From Micromonospora sp. LH3U1 (lineage in GTDB: Bacteria; Actinomycetota; Actinomycetes; Mycobacteriales; Micromonosporaceae): 64,000 bases of DNA. The notes beneath the pieces were generated by a model. The model saw only the letters and a list, made by a program, of their open reading frames with translations. It made no database searches and had not been told where the DNA came from. This document shows, in pieces, positions 16,992-25,946 of the stretch. Numbering within the stretch: position 1 is the stretch's first letter; the number at the start of each line of letters is the position of its first letter. The DNA lies in contig NZ_CP116936.1 of assembly GCF_028475105.1 (NCBI RefSeq), positions 1,922,001-1,986,000 of the forward strand, given 5' to 3'. Both the position numbers and the translations under genes were made by a program.

Positions 16992-18212
16992 TCAGTGGCC
17001 GAGTGAATCGCCAAGGCGCTTGAGGGCGTCTCTAGTCGCCTTGTTTGATACCTGCGTGTAGATCTCCATCGTCACGGAGAAGCGGGCGTGCCTCAGCACC
17101 TGCATGGCGACTCTGGGATGGACGTCGAGGTCTGCGAGCAGCGTGGCGCAGGTGCGGCGGGCGTCGTGGACGGTGATCGGCTTGACGTTGGTCTTCTCGC
17201 ACCTCGCCTGCCACGACCATTGGAAGTTGCGCGGCTCGATGGGTGTGCCGTAGCGGGTGGTGAATACGAGTCCGGCCTCGTGCCACGCCTTCCCGGCGGC
17301 TGCTTCGGCCTCATCGCGTTGCTGTTGTCTGAGCTTGAGAGCGGTCAGGCAGATGTCGGGCAGGGGGAGGGTGGCGTCGGATGCCTGAGTCTTGGTGTCG
17401 CGGTGCAGGAGCTGCCCACGCACGCGTTGCAGTTGGCGACCGATGGTCAGCTCCCCAGCGTCGAGGTCGACGTCCTCCCACGTCAGTCCCAGGGCCTCGC
17501 CTTTGCGCAGGCCGGTCACGAGGACCAGGGCATAGGCGGCGTAGAGCGGGTCCTCGTCTGCGCGGGCCGATTCGAGGAACTTGCGCGCCTCGTCGCTCGA
17601 CCACGACTTGCCACGTCGACGGCGGACGGTGGCCAGGGTGACCGCCACGGCCGGGTTCTTGGTGATGAGGTCTTCGGCTTGGGCGTGGGTGAGGGCGGCC
17701 CGCAGTGCGGCCCGGATGTCGCTCACCGTGCGCGTCGAGGGGACGGCCTGACAGCAGCGGCCGAGGGCGCAGCAGCGGCGTTTCTCCTTGGGCCGTGCGG
17801 CGTCCTTGCCCTGCTCGCAGCACTGGCAGGTGCGGGCCACCTGGTTGATCCAGGTCTGCACGTCCCGCGACTGGAGCCGGTCCAGTCGCTTGCCGCCGAG
17901 GCCGGGGGAGATGTAGCGGCGAACGAACGTCTCGTAGGTCGCATAGGTCAACGGTGCGCGGTTCGGCTCGACGATCTCGTTCAGCCAGTAGGTGAGGAAG
18001 CTGCCAACCGTCGGAACGCTTGTCGCCACTGGCCCGGCCTTGGCCTGCTGGTGAAGCTTGATCCACTTGTCGTGGACGGCCTCGCGGGTCTTGCCGTAGA
18101 CGTACTTCCGGGTGCGCCTGCCGTCCGGCTTGGTGACCCAGACGTAGGCGGCGAAGCCGTTGCGGTAGGGGAAGATGGAGCCTTCGCCGTTAGCTCGCGC
18201 GCGTCCGGGCAT
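16992..18212 (-). CDS. int: Tyrosine recombinase (integrase) of element A
   Basis: 406 residues from ATG 18212. SAM-like N-terminal domain, then catalytic core with Arg236 (TGLRKGE), His349-x-x-Arg352 (HDARRT), His375 (LRHARFS) and nucleophile Tyr385 (MEIYTQV). Between the domains, residues 129-154 carry seven cysteines, a probable zinc-binding insert seen in AICE integrases. It ends 77 bases from the tRNA. The xis stop overlaps its start codon, so int is coupled to xis and rep. All catalytic residues are present, so it is probably active. Confidence 0.95.
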   Translation of the reverse strand: MPGRARANGEGSIFPYRNGFAAYVWVTKPDGRRTRKYVYGKTREAVHDKWIKLHQQAKAGPVATSVPTVGSFLTYWLNEIVEPNRAPLTYATYETFVRRYISPGLGGKRLDRLQSRDVQTWINQVARTCQCCEQGKDAARPKEKRRCCALGRCCQAVPSTRTVSDIRAALRAALTHAQAEDLITKNPAVAVTLATVRRRRGKSWSSDEARKFLESARADEDPLYAAYALVLVTGLRKGEALGLTWEDVDLDAGELTIGRQLQRVRGQLLHRDTKTQASDATLPLPDICLTALKLRQQQRDEAEAAAGKAWHEAGLVFTTRYGTPIEPRNFQWSWQARCEKTNVKPITVHDARRTCATLLADLDVHPRVAMQVLRHARFSVTMEIYTQVSNKATRDALKRLGDSLGH

Positions 18213-18409
18213 CAGGCTGCCTCCTGGCGTTCGACCTGCTCGCGGATGTAGTCGTCGACCCACTCCGGGAGGACGCGGCGGTACTTGCCGTCCTTGATAG
18301 AGCGCAGCTCGCCGGTGGCGATCTTCATCTTGACCTTGGAGATGCCGAAGCCGAGAAGGACGGCGACCTCGGCGGGCGAGTACCAGCGCGGGGTGAGATC
18401 ACGGCTCAT
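18212..18409 (-). CDS. xis: Excisionase-like helix-turn-helix protein
   Basis: 65 residues from ATG 18409. WYSPAEVAVLLGFGISKVK is a winged-helix (MerR/AlpA-type) DNA-binding segment followed by basic residues and WVDDYIREQ. Size, position between int and rep, and overlaps at both ends match excisionases of pSAM2-like elements, which bend att DNA to favour excision. Confidence 0.88.
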   Translation of the reverse strand: MSRDLTPRWYSPAEVAVLLGFGISKVKMKIATGELRSIKDGKYRRVLPEWVDDYIREQVERQEAA

Positions 18410-19971
18410 GCGGCGGCCCCGGTAAGCCAGGCTTCGTGGGCAAGCTCTTCCCGACCGATGCGTCTGGCCTGCCGGCGCTGCGCGGCGGCGGTGTTGGCCA
18501 GGAGTGCGTCGCCTTCGGTGAGCCATCCGGAGCCGGCGTAGGTGAGGGTGCCGATGGTGACGGTGCCGGGGGTGTGGTCGTCCTCTTCACGGCGGTAGGT
18601 GGCGCGGGTGTCGCGGAGCAGGCCGAAGGTGACGGAGTAGCGGCGGGCCTTGGTGAGGAAATGGCCGCCGAAACCGAGCATGTGCGCCCAGCGGCGCAGT
18701 CCGGCGTAGGCGTTCGGTTGGGTGTCAAGGCTGTCTTGACGGTCGCCGGCCGTTGTGGCGCCGCTGGCGGTGTCGGTGCCGGTGGGCCTGCCGAGGTGCC
18801 AGCAGGCGTCGATGAGGCGGGCGAGGTGGTCGCCTGCCGGATCGGCGTAGTCGTCGATGGTGGCCGGGGTGAGCCGGGTGAAGGAGCGCCCGGTGGATTC
18901 GGTGGCCTTGGTGGCGTACTTGGCCAGGTAGGCGGCCACCTTGCCGTCGGTCAACTCGCCGTCGGCGGCGTTGATCTGTCGCACGTCGACCTGCTCGCCC
19001 CAGGCCACCATCCAGCCCTGCGGCCGGTCAGGATGTGAAGGTGTGGTGACGACGATCTGCCGGGCGGCGGCATGGATTGCGGCGTCTAGGTCGTCGACGG
19101 TGATGCCGGCCGGTGGCGGAACGAGAGCATCCGGGTCAGGGTCGACACCGTCGAGCCGCAGCAGGACGTGGAAATGCACGGCTGCCCGGCGCTGCATCTC
19201 GGCGACCTTGCCGTGCGACACCCGCACCGGCGGCAACCGGCGCACCTTGCCGGAGCCGGTGACGACCTGGACGAAGGTGATGCCGCGACGTCGGCAGAGG
19301 GCGGCGAGGTGCCGTTCGATGGCCTGTTTGGTGCGCCGCCACAGTTCGCCGGAGAAGTAGTTCCAGACGGCCTGGTGATCGTGGTCGTAGCAGTCCAGGC
19401 ACAACGGCTGCCCGAGCTGCGGGTCGTCGACGTCGTGGCGGGCGAAGCACGCCGCGGGCTGTCCGTGCTGGCAGGTGCCGGCGGCACTTCGGGCGCGGCA
19501 GGGAGCGGGCCGGCAGTCGCAGCGCTGCCGGGTGGCGCAGGTATGGCGGGCGACGTGCCGGTGGTGGACTGCGCCGAAGGACGGAGCGGTGAAGGTGGCG
19601 AAGACGACCGGGTGTCGGCCGACCGAGTCGGGTACGCCCTTGCCGCCGGTCAGGCCGCAGCGCACGACCTGGTAAGCGTCACCGGCGTAGACCCAGGCGC
19701 AGTCCGGGCACTGCGATTCGCGGCGGTTGCCGCACGCCTTGTAGAGCGCTTGGTCGGGCAGCTCGTCGGTCTGGAGTTGGCCGGTGATGCGGCCCGTGGT
19801 CGTCTCGACGGCTGCGATGGTGCCAGTGAGTCGGATTGGCCGGGCGCAGCCGCCGGCAGCGGCGGTGTGCTCAAGCCAGCCGGAGAACTCCGGGGTGGCG
19901 GCGCGGTGCAGGGCTTGGGCGTTCCGACCGACGGCGACGCCGGGCCGGTGCAGGGTGAGCGGGGTGGACAC
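18406..19971 (-). CDS. rep: Replication initiator protein, RepSA type
   Basis: 521 residues from GTG 19971, with GAGGAGA upstream. Cys-rich N-terminal half (CPDC; CATRQRCDCRPAPC; CLDCYDHDH) and an HUH-like motif in AVHFHVLLRLDG, then AAYLAKYATKATE with candidate catalytic Tyr. RepSA proteins start rolling-circle replication of excised AICEs. The stop overlaps the xis start. A large hairpin 0.9-1.05 kb upstream may belong to the replication region. Confidence 0.88.
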   Translation of the reverse strand: MSTPLTLHRPGVAVGRNAQALHRAATPEFSGWLEHTAAAGGCARPIRLTGTIAAVETTTGRITGQLQTDELPDQALYKACGNRRESQCPDCAWVYAGDAYQVVRCGLTGGKGVPDSVGRHPVVFATFTAPSFGAVHHRHVARHTCATRQRCDCRPAPCRARSAAGTCQHGQPAACFARHDVDDPQLGQPLCLDCYDHDHQAVWNYFSGELWRRTKQAIERHLAALCRRRGITFVQVVTGSGKVRRLPPVRVSHGKVAEMQRRAAVHFHVLLRLDGVDPDPDALVPPPAGITVDDLDAAIHAAARQIVVTTPSHPDRPQGWMVAWGEQVDVRQINAADGELTDGKVAAYLAKYATKATESTGRSFTRLTPATIDDYADPAGDHLARLIDACWHLGRPTGTDTASGATTAGDRQDSLDTQPNAYAGLRRWAHMLGFGGHFLTKARRYSVTFGLLRDTRATYRREEDDHTPGTVTIGTLTYAGSGWLTEGDALLANTAAAQRRQARRIGREELAHEAWLTGAAA

Positions 19972-21085
19972 GGTCTTCTCCTCAGGGGGTGGCAGGGACG
20001 GGAGCCGAAGCACCACCAGCCGTGGACGTTGGTCCGCTGGTGGTGTTCGTCGTGTCTCCTGGCACCGCCGGGAGGGCGGCTGACGCCGGAGGGCGGGTTC
20101 GTGGTGGTGCCACGTCCCGCCGATGGTTGTGTCCTCTCGCGCTTGTCGAACTGATGACGAAGGCCGGCACGGGTGGGGAGCCTGGGAAGTCGGCATCCGA
20201 CCGGTTGCCGCAGGCTGCCCCTACCCGTGTAGGTGTGCGAATCCGGGCCATCGTGGACGGCAGTGAAGCCGTGCTGGGCCGCTCAGGGGATTCGGATAAC
20301 CGGCGCGGTGGCCGGTGCGATCGAGAGCCGGCGGGACGTGACCCGCATCAGCGGCAGGAAGGCCGCTCGGCATCTCCGAGGTCGAGTCCAGCGATCCGGC
20401 AGGAAGGCCACGCTGGCGTGCTCGACGAGCGCCAGAGTAGCACCGGGTACCGACACGTCAACCGCCGTGATGTCGCCGGATGGAGGTGGGGCGGCAGGCT
20501 GCCGGCGGTGTGGGAGGACTTTCTGTACGTCTATCAAGGCGGCCCTGAAGGGGCCGCACGCGCCGCCGCCTGGGCGCGCACCGGCCGCTGCCGCTGTCGC
20601 TCTGCGGCCGTCACGCCCGAACGCCCGGCGGCTGGCGCGGAGAGCGGGTGCCCGGAGAGCCGCCGCCGAACGACAAGCAAGCCCTCCGATGCGTGGGGTG
20701 GTTGGGCCGACAGCCGGCCGGGCCGCGCGGCCAGGACCCGCGCGGCGTAGGTGAGCGCACGCCGGCGGCGTCGGCGGGCTGGCGACTCGCGCGAGGTTGC
20801 GGTTAGTGCGCCTCCGGCGGGGGCGCTCCGGCTCCAGGACGGCCGGGCTAAGCCGGCGAGTCTCGGTCCGTGGTAGTTGCGGTAGTCCATCCCGTCTGCC
20901 CTCGACCCGGGCAAGCCGAGCAGACCGCCGCCCGACCCGCCAGCGTCCGAACGCGCGTCAAGTTCCGCTTTACATGGCGGGTCGGGCGGCGGCCCGCTCC
21001 CCAGCAGGGCGGGTCGAGGGCAGACGGGACGGCAGCTGGCCAGCCGCTAGTCTGGCAATGGCCGACGCGGTGAGACGGGTCCTTA
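19972..21085. other. Long non-coding, very GC-rich region upstream of rep
   Basis: About 1.1 kb in which no reading frame looks convincing on either strand. The first part has short repeats around the rep promoter. 20891-21028 holds a large hairpin listed separately. Most likely the replication and promoter region of element A. Confidence 0.5.
20891..21028. repeat. Large two-part hairpin, possible replication origin structure
   Basis: Two nested perfect stems of 18 bp: 20891-20908 with 21011-21028, and 20925-20942 with 20975-20992. Internal spacers are 16 and 18 bases, terminal loop 32 bases. A single strand of this sequence would fold strongly. In a rolling-circle element, near rep, this is what a single-strand origin or nick-site cruciform would look like. 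A regulatory RNA or a strong terminator is possible instead. Confidence 0.6.
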
Positions 21086-21769
21086 TCAGCGGGTCCCACC
21101 GCGCTTTAAGGACCGAAACAATCGGGAGGCTTTTGTCAGCATTCCTACTCTTCCTCGATCGCCCGCCTCCTTCTTTAGGTCAGATATCCAAGCTGCCTGA
21201 CTCCGTAGCCACCCGTGCTCGGCGAGGTGTTCAAAGCCCTTCGGCATGCCCCCAGACACAGTGAACAGACGCCTAGGTGGCTCCTGTCCACGACGCTTCC
21301 ATTGCAGGCCTGAAGCGTCGACAAAGTAGGCCTGCGCTTGCTGAATCTCACTGACGTCGCATTCGATATGGAAGGCGTGTCGACCGTTAGGCGCAAGGTC
21401 TGTCAGATGGTCGGTCGAGCTGCCTCCTGGAACGTCAACCACTGTGACGATATCGAGAACGGCGGCACTGCTCAGGTTGCGCAAAGTGACTTCCGTTCCA
21501 CCGGCCCCGTCGTCGTTTATGGAGACGAGAACCATTCTTGCTTGCGCAGCCGCTCGGTCTTGGTCGTCGACTCGCCGCAGCCTTACTTCTCGAAGGAAAA
21601 GCAGGACCGTCGCGATTAGTGCAAGAGTTGACAAAATGGAGCCTATGACCGTGCCCCATGCTTGCATCCAGTCGGTGACTGATGGCGCGTCCTGTGTCGG
21701 CAATGAGCCCGAGGATTGCAAAGGGGCTGGTAGACCAGACGAATTTGACGGAATACAGGTAGGTGCCAC
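21086..21769 (-). CDS. Hypothetical single-span membrane protein
   Basis: Up to 227 residues; Met35 (21667) is an attractive alternative start because the membrane helix WGTVIGSILSTLALIATVLL follows it directly. After a charged segment comes a beta-rich domain (ARMVLVSINDDG, TEVTLRNLSSAAV). The plan (one helix, Arg/Lys linker, Ig-like domain) is the same as that of the divergent gene at 21918, suggesting distant paralogues. No function recognised. GC content and codon bias are lower than in the core genes. Confidence 0.6.
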   Translation of the reverse strand: MAPTCIPSNSSGLPAPLQSSGSLPTQDAPSVTDWMQAWGTVIGSILSTLALIATVLLFLREVRLRRVDDQDRAAAQARMVLVSINDDGAGGTEVTLRNLSSAAVLDIVTVVDVPGGSSTDHLTDLAPNGRHAFHIECDVSEIQQAQAYFVDASGLQWKRRGQEPPRRLFTVSGGMPKGFEHLAEHGWLRSQAAWISDLKKEAGDRGRVGMLTKASRLFRSLKRGGTR

Positions 21770-21917
21770 CCCTCAAGCGTAGGCGAGTGGGCGACACCAC
21801 TTCCCGCCCAGGGCGAAGCGGCAGCTCGTCAGTCGTATCCAGACCTCCCGCGCGACGGCAAAGTGCCCCATTTGGGTGTGTTGGACCGGCGTTGACGCGA
21901 TTGGATATCATCAGTCC

Positions 21918-22445
21918 GTGGCTAATGTTGACTTCGGGAACGTTCCTACCTGGATTTCGGGCCTCGGAACAACCGGTGCCTTGCTAATTAACTCGATCCT
22001 CCTGCGTAAGGCTTTCAAGGAGCGAGGCGAGATGTTAGAGGAGAAGCGACGGGATCAAGCTAGCCTCGTTACAGCCTGGCTTGACCCGGACAGTCGTAGC
22101 ATTAAAATCCGCAACGGCTCCGAAGCGGCAATCGACAACTGTTTCGTCTTCATCGATTCGCGCACCGGCGATAAGAAAGAGTTCGATCTAGTCGAGTATT
22201 GGGTCGGGGCCGTACCACCGAAGGCCACTAACGAGGTGGCCCCTCGGACAGAACAGCCCCGTCACTGGAAGCTCAACGGGGTGCAATTTCAGGACTCAAG
22301 GGGGAGGCTTTGGACCCGCGACTGGATGAATGGGTTACAGGAGCTAACGCCAACGCTTGCGGACAAGAAGCGTTGGCGGCGGGTCAGGGCATGGCTGGCG
22401 AAAGTCATTCCGTGGCTCCGCCCCAAGCCGATCGAACTGGAGTAG
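21918..22445 (+). CDS. Hypothetical single-span membrane protein, likely paralogue of the divergent neighbour
   Basis: 175 residues from GTG 21918. Helix at residues 9-25 (ISGLGTTGALLINSILL), charged coil (KAFKERGEMLEEKRRDQ), then a beta-rich domain (ASLVTAWLDPDSRSIKIRN, NGSEAAIDNCFVFI). Same layout as the protein encoded at 21086-21769. Low-GC codon use (TTA, ATT, AAA) points to recent acquisition. Function unknown. Confidence 0.65.
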   Translation: MANVDFGNVPTWISGLGTTGALLINSILLRKAFKERGEMLEEKRRDQASLVTAWLDPDSRSIKIRNGSEAAIDNCFVFIDSRTGDKKEFDLVEYWVGAVPPKATNEVAPRTEQPRHWKLNGVQFQDSRGRLWTRDWMNGLQELTPTLADKKRWRRVRAWLAKVIPWLRPKPIELE

Positions 22446-22503
22446 GTGGAGGGCGCTGTTGCACGCCTATGTCTGCGAGACGTCGCCGCTGAGGAGGCCG
22501 CAA

Positions 22504-23736
22504 TCAGGGAGATTCGCCGAACAACTCTTCCGTAAAGGCTTGGTCGGTAAGCTGACTGGCGCTGGAAAGCCTCTCGCCCAACTCGTCGACGTGAGCTACC
22601 TCGGACAGAATCTCGGCGTTCAAAAGCCAGTACATATTCCCGTCGCGTTCGAGTTCCCCACTGACGGCGAGAATGAGATCCCCATCATGCGCGTTAACAG
22701 CACGATGATAATCCTCAGCATCACTCAATCGAACGCGGACCTTCCGCACCGTGCCCGAGATACTGTCCAGCCCGAAGACGCCAGGGCCGCCAAGATGCTT
22801 CTTAGTTAGGAGGTGAACCCGCCCGATTACTGTTTGCCGCACTACCGGTTCGCTCTCTGCGGCTAGGTGGGTTGCCGCCCGTGACAGCGCTTGGGCATCT
22901 ACGCGAGTAAAGACAAAATGACTATCGGGGATATCGCCGAATAGGTCGGCACCTGAATCCCAGGTGATTGTGACGTCTCCGCCGTCTCCGTCGCGCGACA
23001 AGCTTTCAAGCGCCGAGGACAATTCAAAAGAAACCCCTCGACTAATGCCAGCATCAAAACCGCTTAGCGAGGAGGTGGTTCGGTAGTGTTCCACCGCTTC
23101 AGCCGTTGCTTCTAGCGCGGCAGCGAAGTGCAGGGTGATGTCTCTGCCGTGGGCTATCCTGCCGGACGTACTCAACCCCGATGTGATAGGGATGGCAGCA
23201 TCGGTTGGTGCATAAGCGGTAACTATGTAGCTGCCGACTCCTGTTTGCCCCATCAAGATGGAATCTAAGAACCTGTTCGAGAACTGACCGAACCGGTTGC
23301 TGTACCGACGCGATCTTTCTACGTACGACTTTGCGCCTGCAACTAGAGCAAGCCGAGCCGCACTAACAAGTTCCTCTCCCTGCTTCCAGCGGATTGTTCC
23401 GGGCGGAGCGTCAGTTTCCTTACGGAACTGAAACTGGTCGGCCGTATCCACGATAATTCTTGGCTGGATGACTCGTCGCCACAGATCGCCGGCGTCAGTA
23501 TTGCTTACTTCGCGGACTGCCGCAGACATCATCTGACTAAATTCCGGAGCCGCGCGATCAAGCGGAACGATCAAAGATCCTTGAAAACCACTAGGGTCAT
23601 TAAGGCCTGGTGGAGCGAACCTCTTGTATTGCCCTCGACGGGCTCCAACAAGTTTCCAACCCGCTTCTTCAAGCAGCAACGTGAAGCGCTCTGGGTCGAT
23701 TCGTTCAGGCGAGGGGAGAACGCCCGGATTTGTCAC
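22504..23736 (-). CDS. Uncharacterised 410-residue protein coupled to a DUF4365-like nuclease
   Basis: 410 residues. No named domain recognised. Visible features: N-terminal LLLEEAGWKLVGARRGQYKR, FQGSLIVPLDRAAPEF, FRKETDAPPGTIRWKQGEEL, then NRFGQFSNRFLDSILMGQTG, and a long mixed alpha/beta C-terminal half. Its start overlaps the stop of the nuclease gene (ATGA), so the two are made together. Pairing with a DUF4365-like protein on a mobile element fits a toxin-immunity or phage-defence pair, but that is inference. Codon use is less GC-biased than in the core. Confidence 0.72.
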   Translation of the reverse strand: MTNPGVLPSPERIDPERFTLLLEEAGWKLVGARRGQYKRFAPPGLNDPSGFQGSLIVPLDRAAPEFSQMMSAAVREVSNTDAGDLWRRVIQPRIIVDTADQFQFRKETDAPPGTIRWKQGEELVSAARLALVAGAKSYVERSRRYSNRFGQFSNRFLDSILMGQTGVGSYIVTAYAPTDAAIPITSGLSTSGRIAHGRDITLHFAAALEATAEAVEHYRTTSSLSGFDAGISRGVSFELSSALESLSRDGDGGDVTITWDSGADLFGDIPDSHFVFTRVDAQALSRAATHLAAESEPVVRQTVIGRVHLLTKKHLGGPGVFGLDSISGTVRKVRVRLSDAEDYHRAVNAHDGDLILAVSGELERDGNMYWLLNAEILSEVAHVDELGERLSSASQLTDQAFTEELFGESP

Positions 23737-24302
23737 AGGTCCTCCCCTCTTTCGAGTTTGTCCATCATACCGCCAAGCACTTCAGCGTTGAAGATGTCCG
23801 CTGTGCGAATCTTCACGCTTGGCGACTTGATACTTGCATCGACCTGACGCCCTTTCAGGTTGATCCAGTAGCAGCAGTGCTCCAGCCGCATGAACTCATG
23901 GTTCGGTGTAGTCCAGCTCGCCTGACGGGGCGGTGAGGCCATCACAAGGCAGATACCCTGCACCCCCTTGCGGGGGAAGGCCAGCGCATCAAAATACTTC
24001 CGCTGCTTGAACTGGTAGCTGAAGGTCTGGTTGTTCGGGTCAGGCTTGAGCGTGGTGGTGTTCTTGAGCTGGACAGCTAGGGGAGTCTCCTCGCCGACCC
24101 CAATCTGAGAGGGAGGGCGGATCAACCAAGCGTCGAAGCCCCAGACGTCGCGGTCGACAGGCTGCATCGTGCATCCCGCTGTGGCTGCGACCGCCGCGAC
24201 ATAAGCCATCTGCAACTGCTCAAGCAGCGTGGTGAAGGTGCGCGCGTCGACCGGCTCGATGCGCTGAGTGGGCTGGGGGGGCACAGGCAGTGCGGCAGGC
24301 AT
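23733..24302 (-). CDS. DUF4365-like protein, probable PD-(D/E)xK-type nuclease
   Basis: 189 residues if started at Met 24302 (an upstream in-frame start at 24443 is possible). WGFDAWLIR (Asp57) followed by LAVQLKNT (Gln78-x-Lys80) resembles the D...QxK variant of the PD-(D/E)xK nuclease core found in Mrr-like and DUF4365 proteins. A second conserved part reads FSYQFKQRKYFDAL and EFMRLEHCCYWINLKG. Translationally coupled to the 410-residue gene downstream. Nuclease activity is likely but unproven. Confidence 0.68.
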   Translation of the reverse strand: MPAALPVPPQPTQRIEPVDARTFTTLLEQLQMAYVAAVAATAGCTMQPVDRDVWGFDAWLIRPPSQIGVGEETPLAVQLKNTTTLKPDPNNQTFSYQFKQRKYFDALAFPRKGVQGICLVMASPPRQASWTTPNHEFMRLEHCCYWINLKGRQVDASIKSPSVKIRTADIFNAEVLGGMMDKLERGEDL

Positions 24303-24776
24303 GTGCAGACCAGGTGACCCTGCGGCGAGTTGCGACGTGGGAACGCCCCCTACCTCAGCCAAGGAACACCACCCACAGCCCTGTCGATGACTACGTTCCG
24401 CCCAGGCTAGATCACTCTCACGTAAGTTAGAAGGTCCTCGCACGTTGTGCAGCGTGGCGTCCTACCTGGATGCCCCCACTCTGCCGCCCGATCGCGGCTA
24501 TGTTCCTCGGAGGCAGCACCGTGAGGCAGCGAGGAAGCAGCGAGACGGTCAACAGCAGATGACGGAACGCCGCAGCCATCAGTGTGTAGGCCATGCTCGG
24601 CGGTAAAGGACGGCGTCGGATGCCATCCAACAATGAGGTGTACCCGCGTTCGGGACGAAGGGGTCAACCTCCCTCAGCGGGGTGGCTCCCTGTCTGTCAG
24701 GCTGGCGGTACCTTGCGAGCGCGACCGGCCGCCGTGAGTCCCGGATTTGTCGCCGTCAGGCCCTAGCCTGCCGCAT
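24303..24776. other. Gap without a convincing gene
   Basis: About 470 bases between the DUF4365-like gene and the intein-like gene. Part may be the N-terminal extension of the former if its start is at 24443. No RNA gene or clear repeat seen; it probably holds both promoters. Confidence 0.4.
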
Positions 24777-25946
24777 ATGGCAATGAGTGCGGCGAACCGC
24801 GTCCTCACCGCAAACCGGGGGTGGGCGACACTGCAGGGCCTGCGGGTAGGCGACCAGGTCTTCCACCCCTCGGGAGTGGCGATCGACGTCACAGCGGTCG
24901 GCCAGGTGCAGGACGACCGCGACTGCTACCGAGTAGCGACGACCGACGGGCGCGCTGTCATCGTGGACGGCGATCACCTCTGGGAGGTGACCGACAAGAG
25001 GGCGGCACGTTCCCTGGGTCCCCGAGGGGCAACGCGAAAGTGGTTCGAGAAGCGGGTGCTATCGACACGGGAGTTGGTCGAATCAGGCTTGTCGCGCTAC
25101 GTCGGTGGCGGACGGACCTCGGTGACGGACGGCAAGCAGTACGCCACCAACGAATACCGGTATGTGCTGCCAGATCAGAGGGCGCTGGTGTCTGACGACG
25201 GAGCGCTGCCCCTAGACCCGTACCTGCTCGGCGCTTGGCTCGGTGACGGCAACTCGTCCAGTGCATCCCTGACCGCGCACATTGCCGACGTTCCCCACTG
25301 GGTAGCGGTCATCGGCGCGGCCGGGTTCATGCCAACCGTACGTCCAGGTGGCGGAACGCCGGACACCCGCAGGATCGGCATCACCTGCACAGGCGGGAAG
25401 GGCCGTCAGGGCCGGTCCTTCATGGGCCGCCTCACCGAGCTCAGGCTCCGCCGCAACAAGCACGTGCCGGATGCCTACCTCTCGGCCGGCAGCAGGCAAC
25501 GGGAGGCGCTGCTGCAGGGACTGCTGGACACCGACGGCACGGTGAACGCGACTCGGGGCCAGGTGGAGTTCTGCTCCATGAACGCTCACCTGGCCAGCGC
25601 AGTCTTGCAACTCGCCCGATCGCTGGGGTGGCGCGCCACGCTGCGCACGGGTCGCGCAACTCTGGCAGGCAGGGACTGCGGCGAAAAGTTTCGGGTCTTC
25701 TTCACGCCCGTGCGTACCGATCCCTTCGCGCCGTTTCGGCTGGCCCGCAAGCGTGATCGCGTCAAGGCACTGGACGGCGGGAAGGGTCGTTCAACCCTGT
25801 CCATCTCGGCCATAACCGTGGCGGAGCCCGTGCCGGTATGCGACATCCAGGTGACGGCCTTAGACGGGCTGATCGTGCTCGGTGACGACTTCGTTCCGAC
25901 CCTCGCGAGCCCACCCTCATCGCGGTCGAAAGGTTCGTCCTGGTGA
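24777..25946 (+). CDS. Free-standing intein-derived LAGLIDADG homing endonuclease
   Basis: 389 residues from ATG 24777. Hint-domain blocks at both ends: RGWATLQGLRVGDQVF (residues 14-29) and TTDGRAVIVDGDHLWEV (block B), and near the end VPVCDIQVTALDGLIV with FVPT. Two LAGLIDADG motifs lie between: LLGAWLGDGN (150-159) and LLQGLLDTDG (245-254), acidic residues kept. The first Cys/Ser of an intein and the terminal His-Asn are missing and no extein sequence is attached. It therefore cannot splice, but it may still cut DNA. Target unknown. Confidence 0.8.
   Translation: MAMSAANRVLTANRGWATLQGLRVGDQVFHPSGVAIDVTAVGQVQDDRDCYRVATTDGRAVIVDGDHLWEVTDKRAARSLGPRGATRKWFEKRVLSTRELVESGLSRYVGGGRTSVTDGKQYATNEYRYVLPDQRALVSDDGALPLDPYLLGAWLGDGNSSSASLTAHIADVPHWVAVIGAAGFMPTVRPGGGTPDTRRIGITCTGGKGRQGRSFMGRLTELRLRRNKHVPDAYLSAGSRQREALLQGLLDTDGTVNATRGQVEFCSMNAHLASAVLQLARSLGWRATLRTGRATLAGRDCGEKFRVFFTPVRTDPFAPFRLARKRDRVKALDGGKGRSTLSISAITVAEPVPVCDIQVTALDGLIVLGDDFVPTLASPPSSRSKGSSW

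Noticed and set aside
18436..20154. Forward frames opposite rep, xis and int
   Set aside because: Gly/Val/Ala-rich antisense shadows without RBSs. The reverse genes carry catalytic and zinc motifs.
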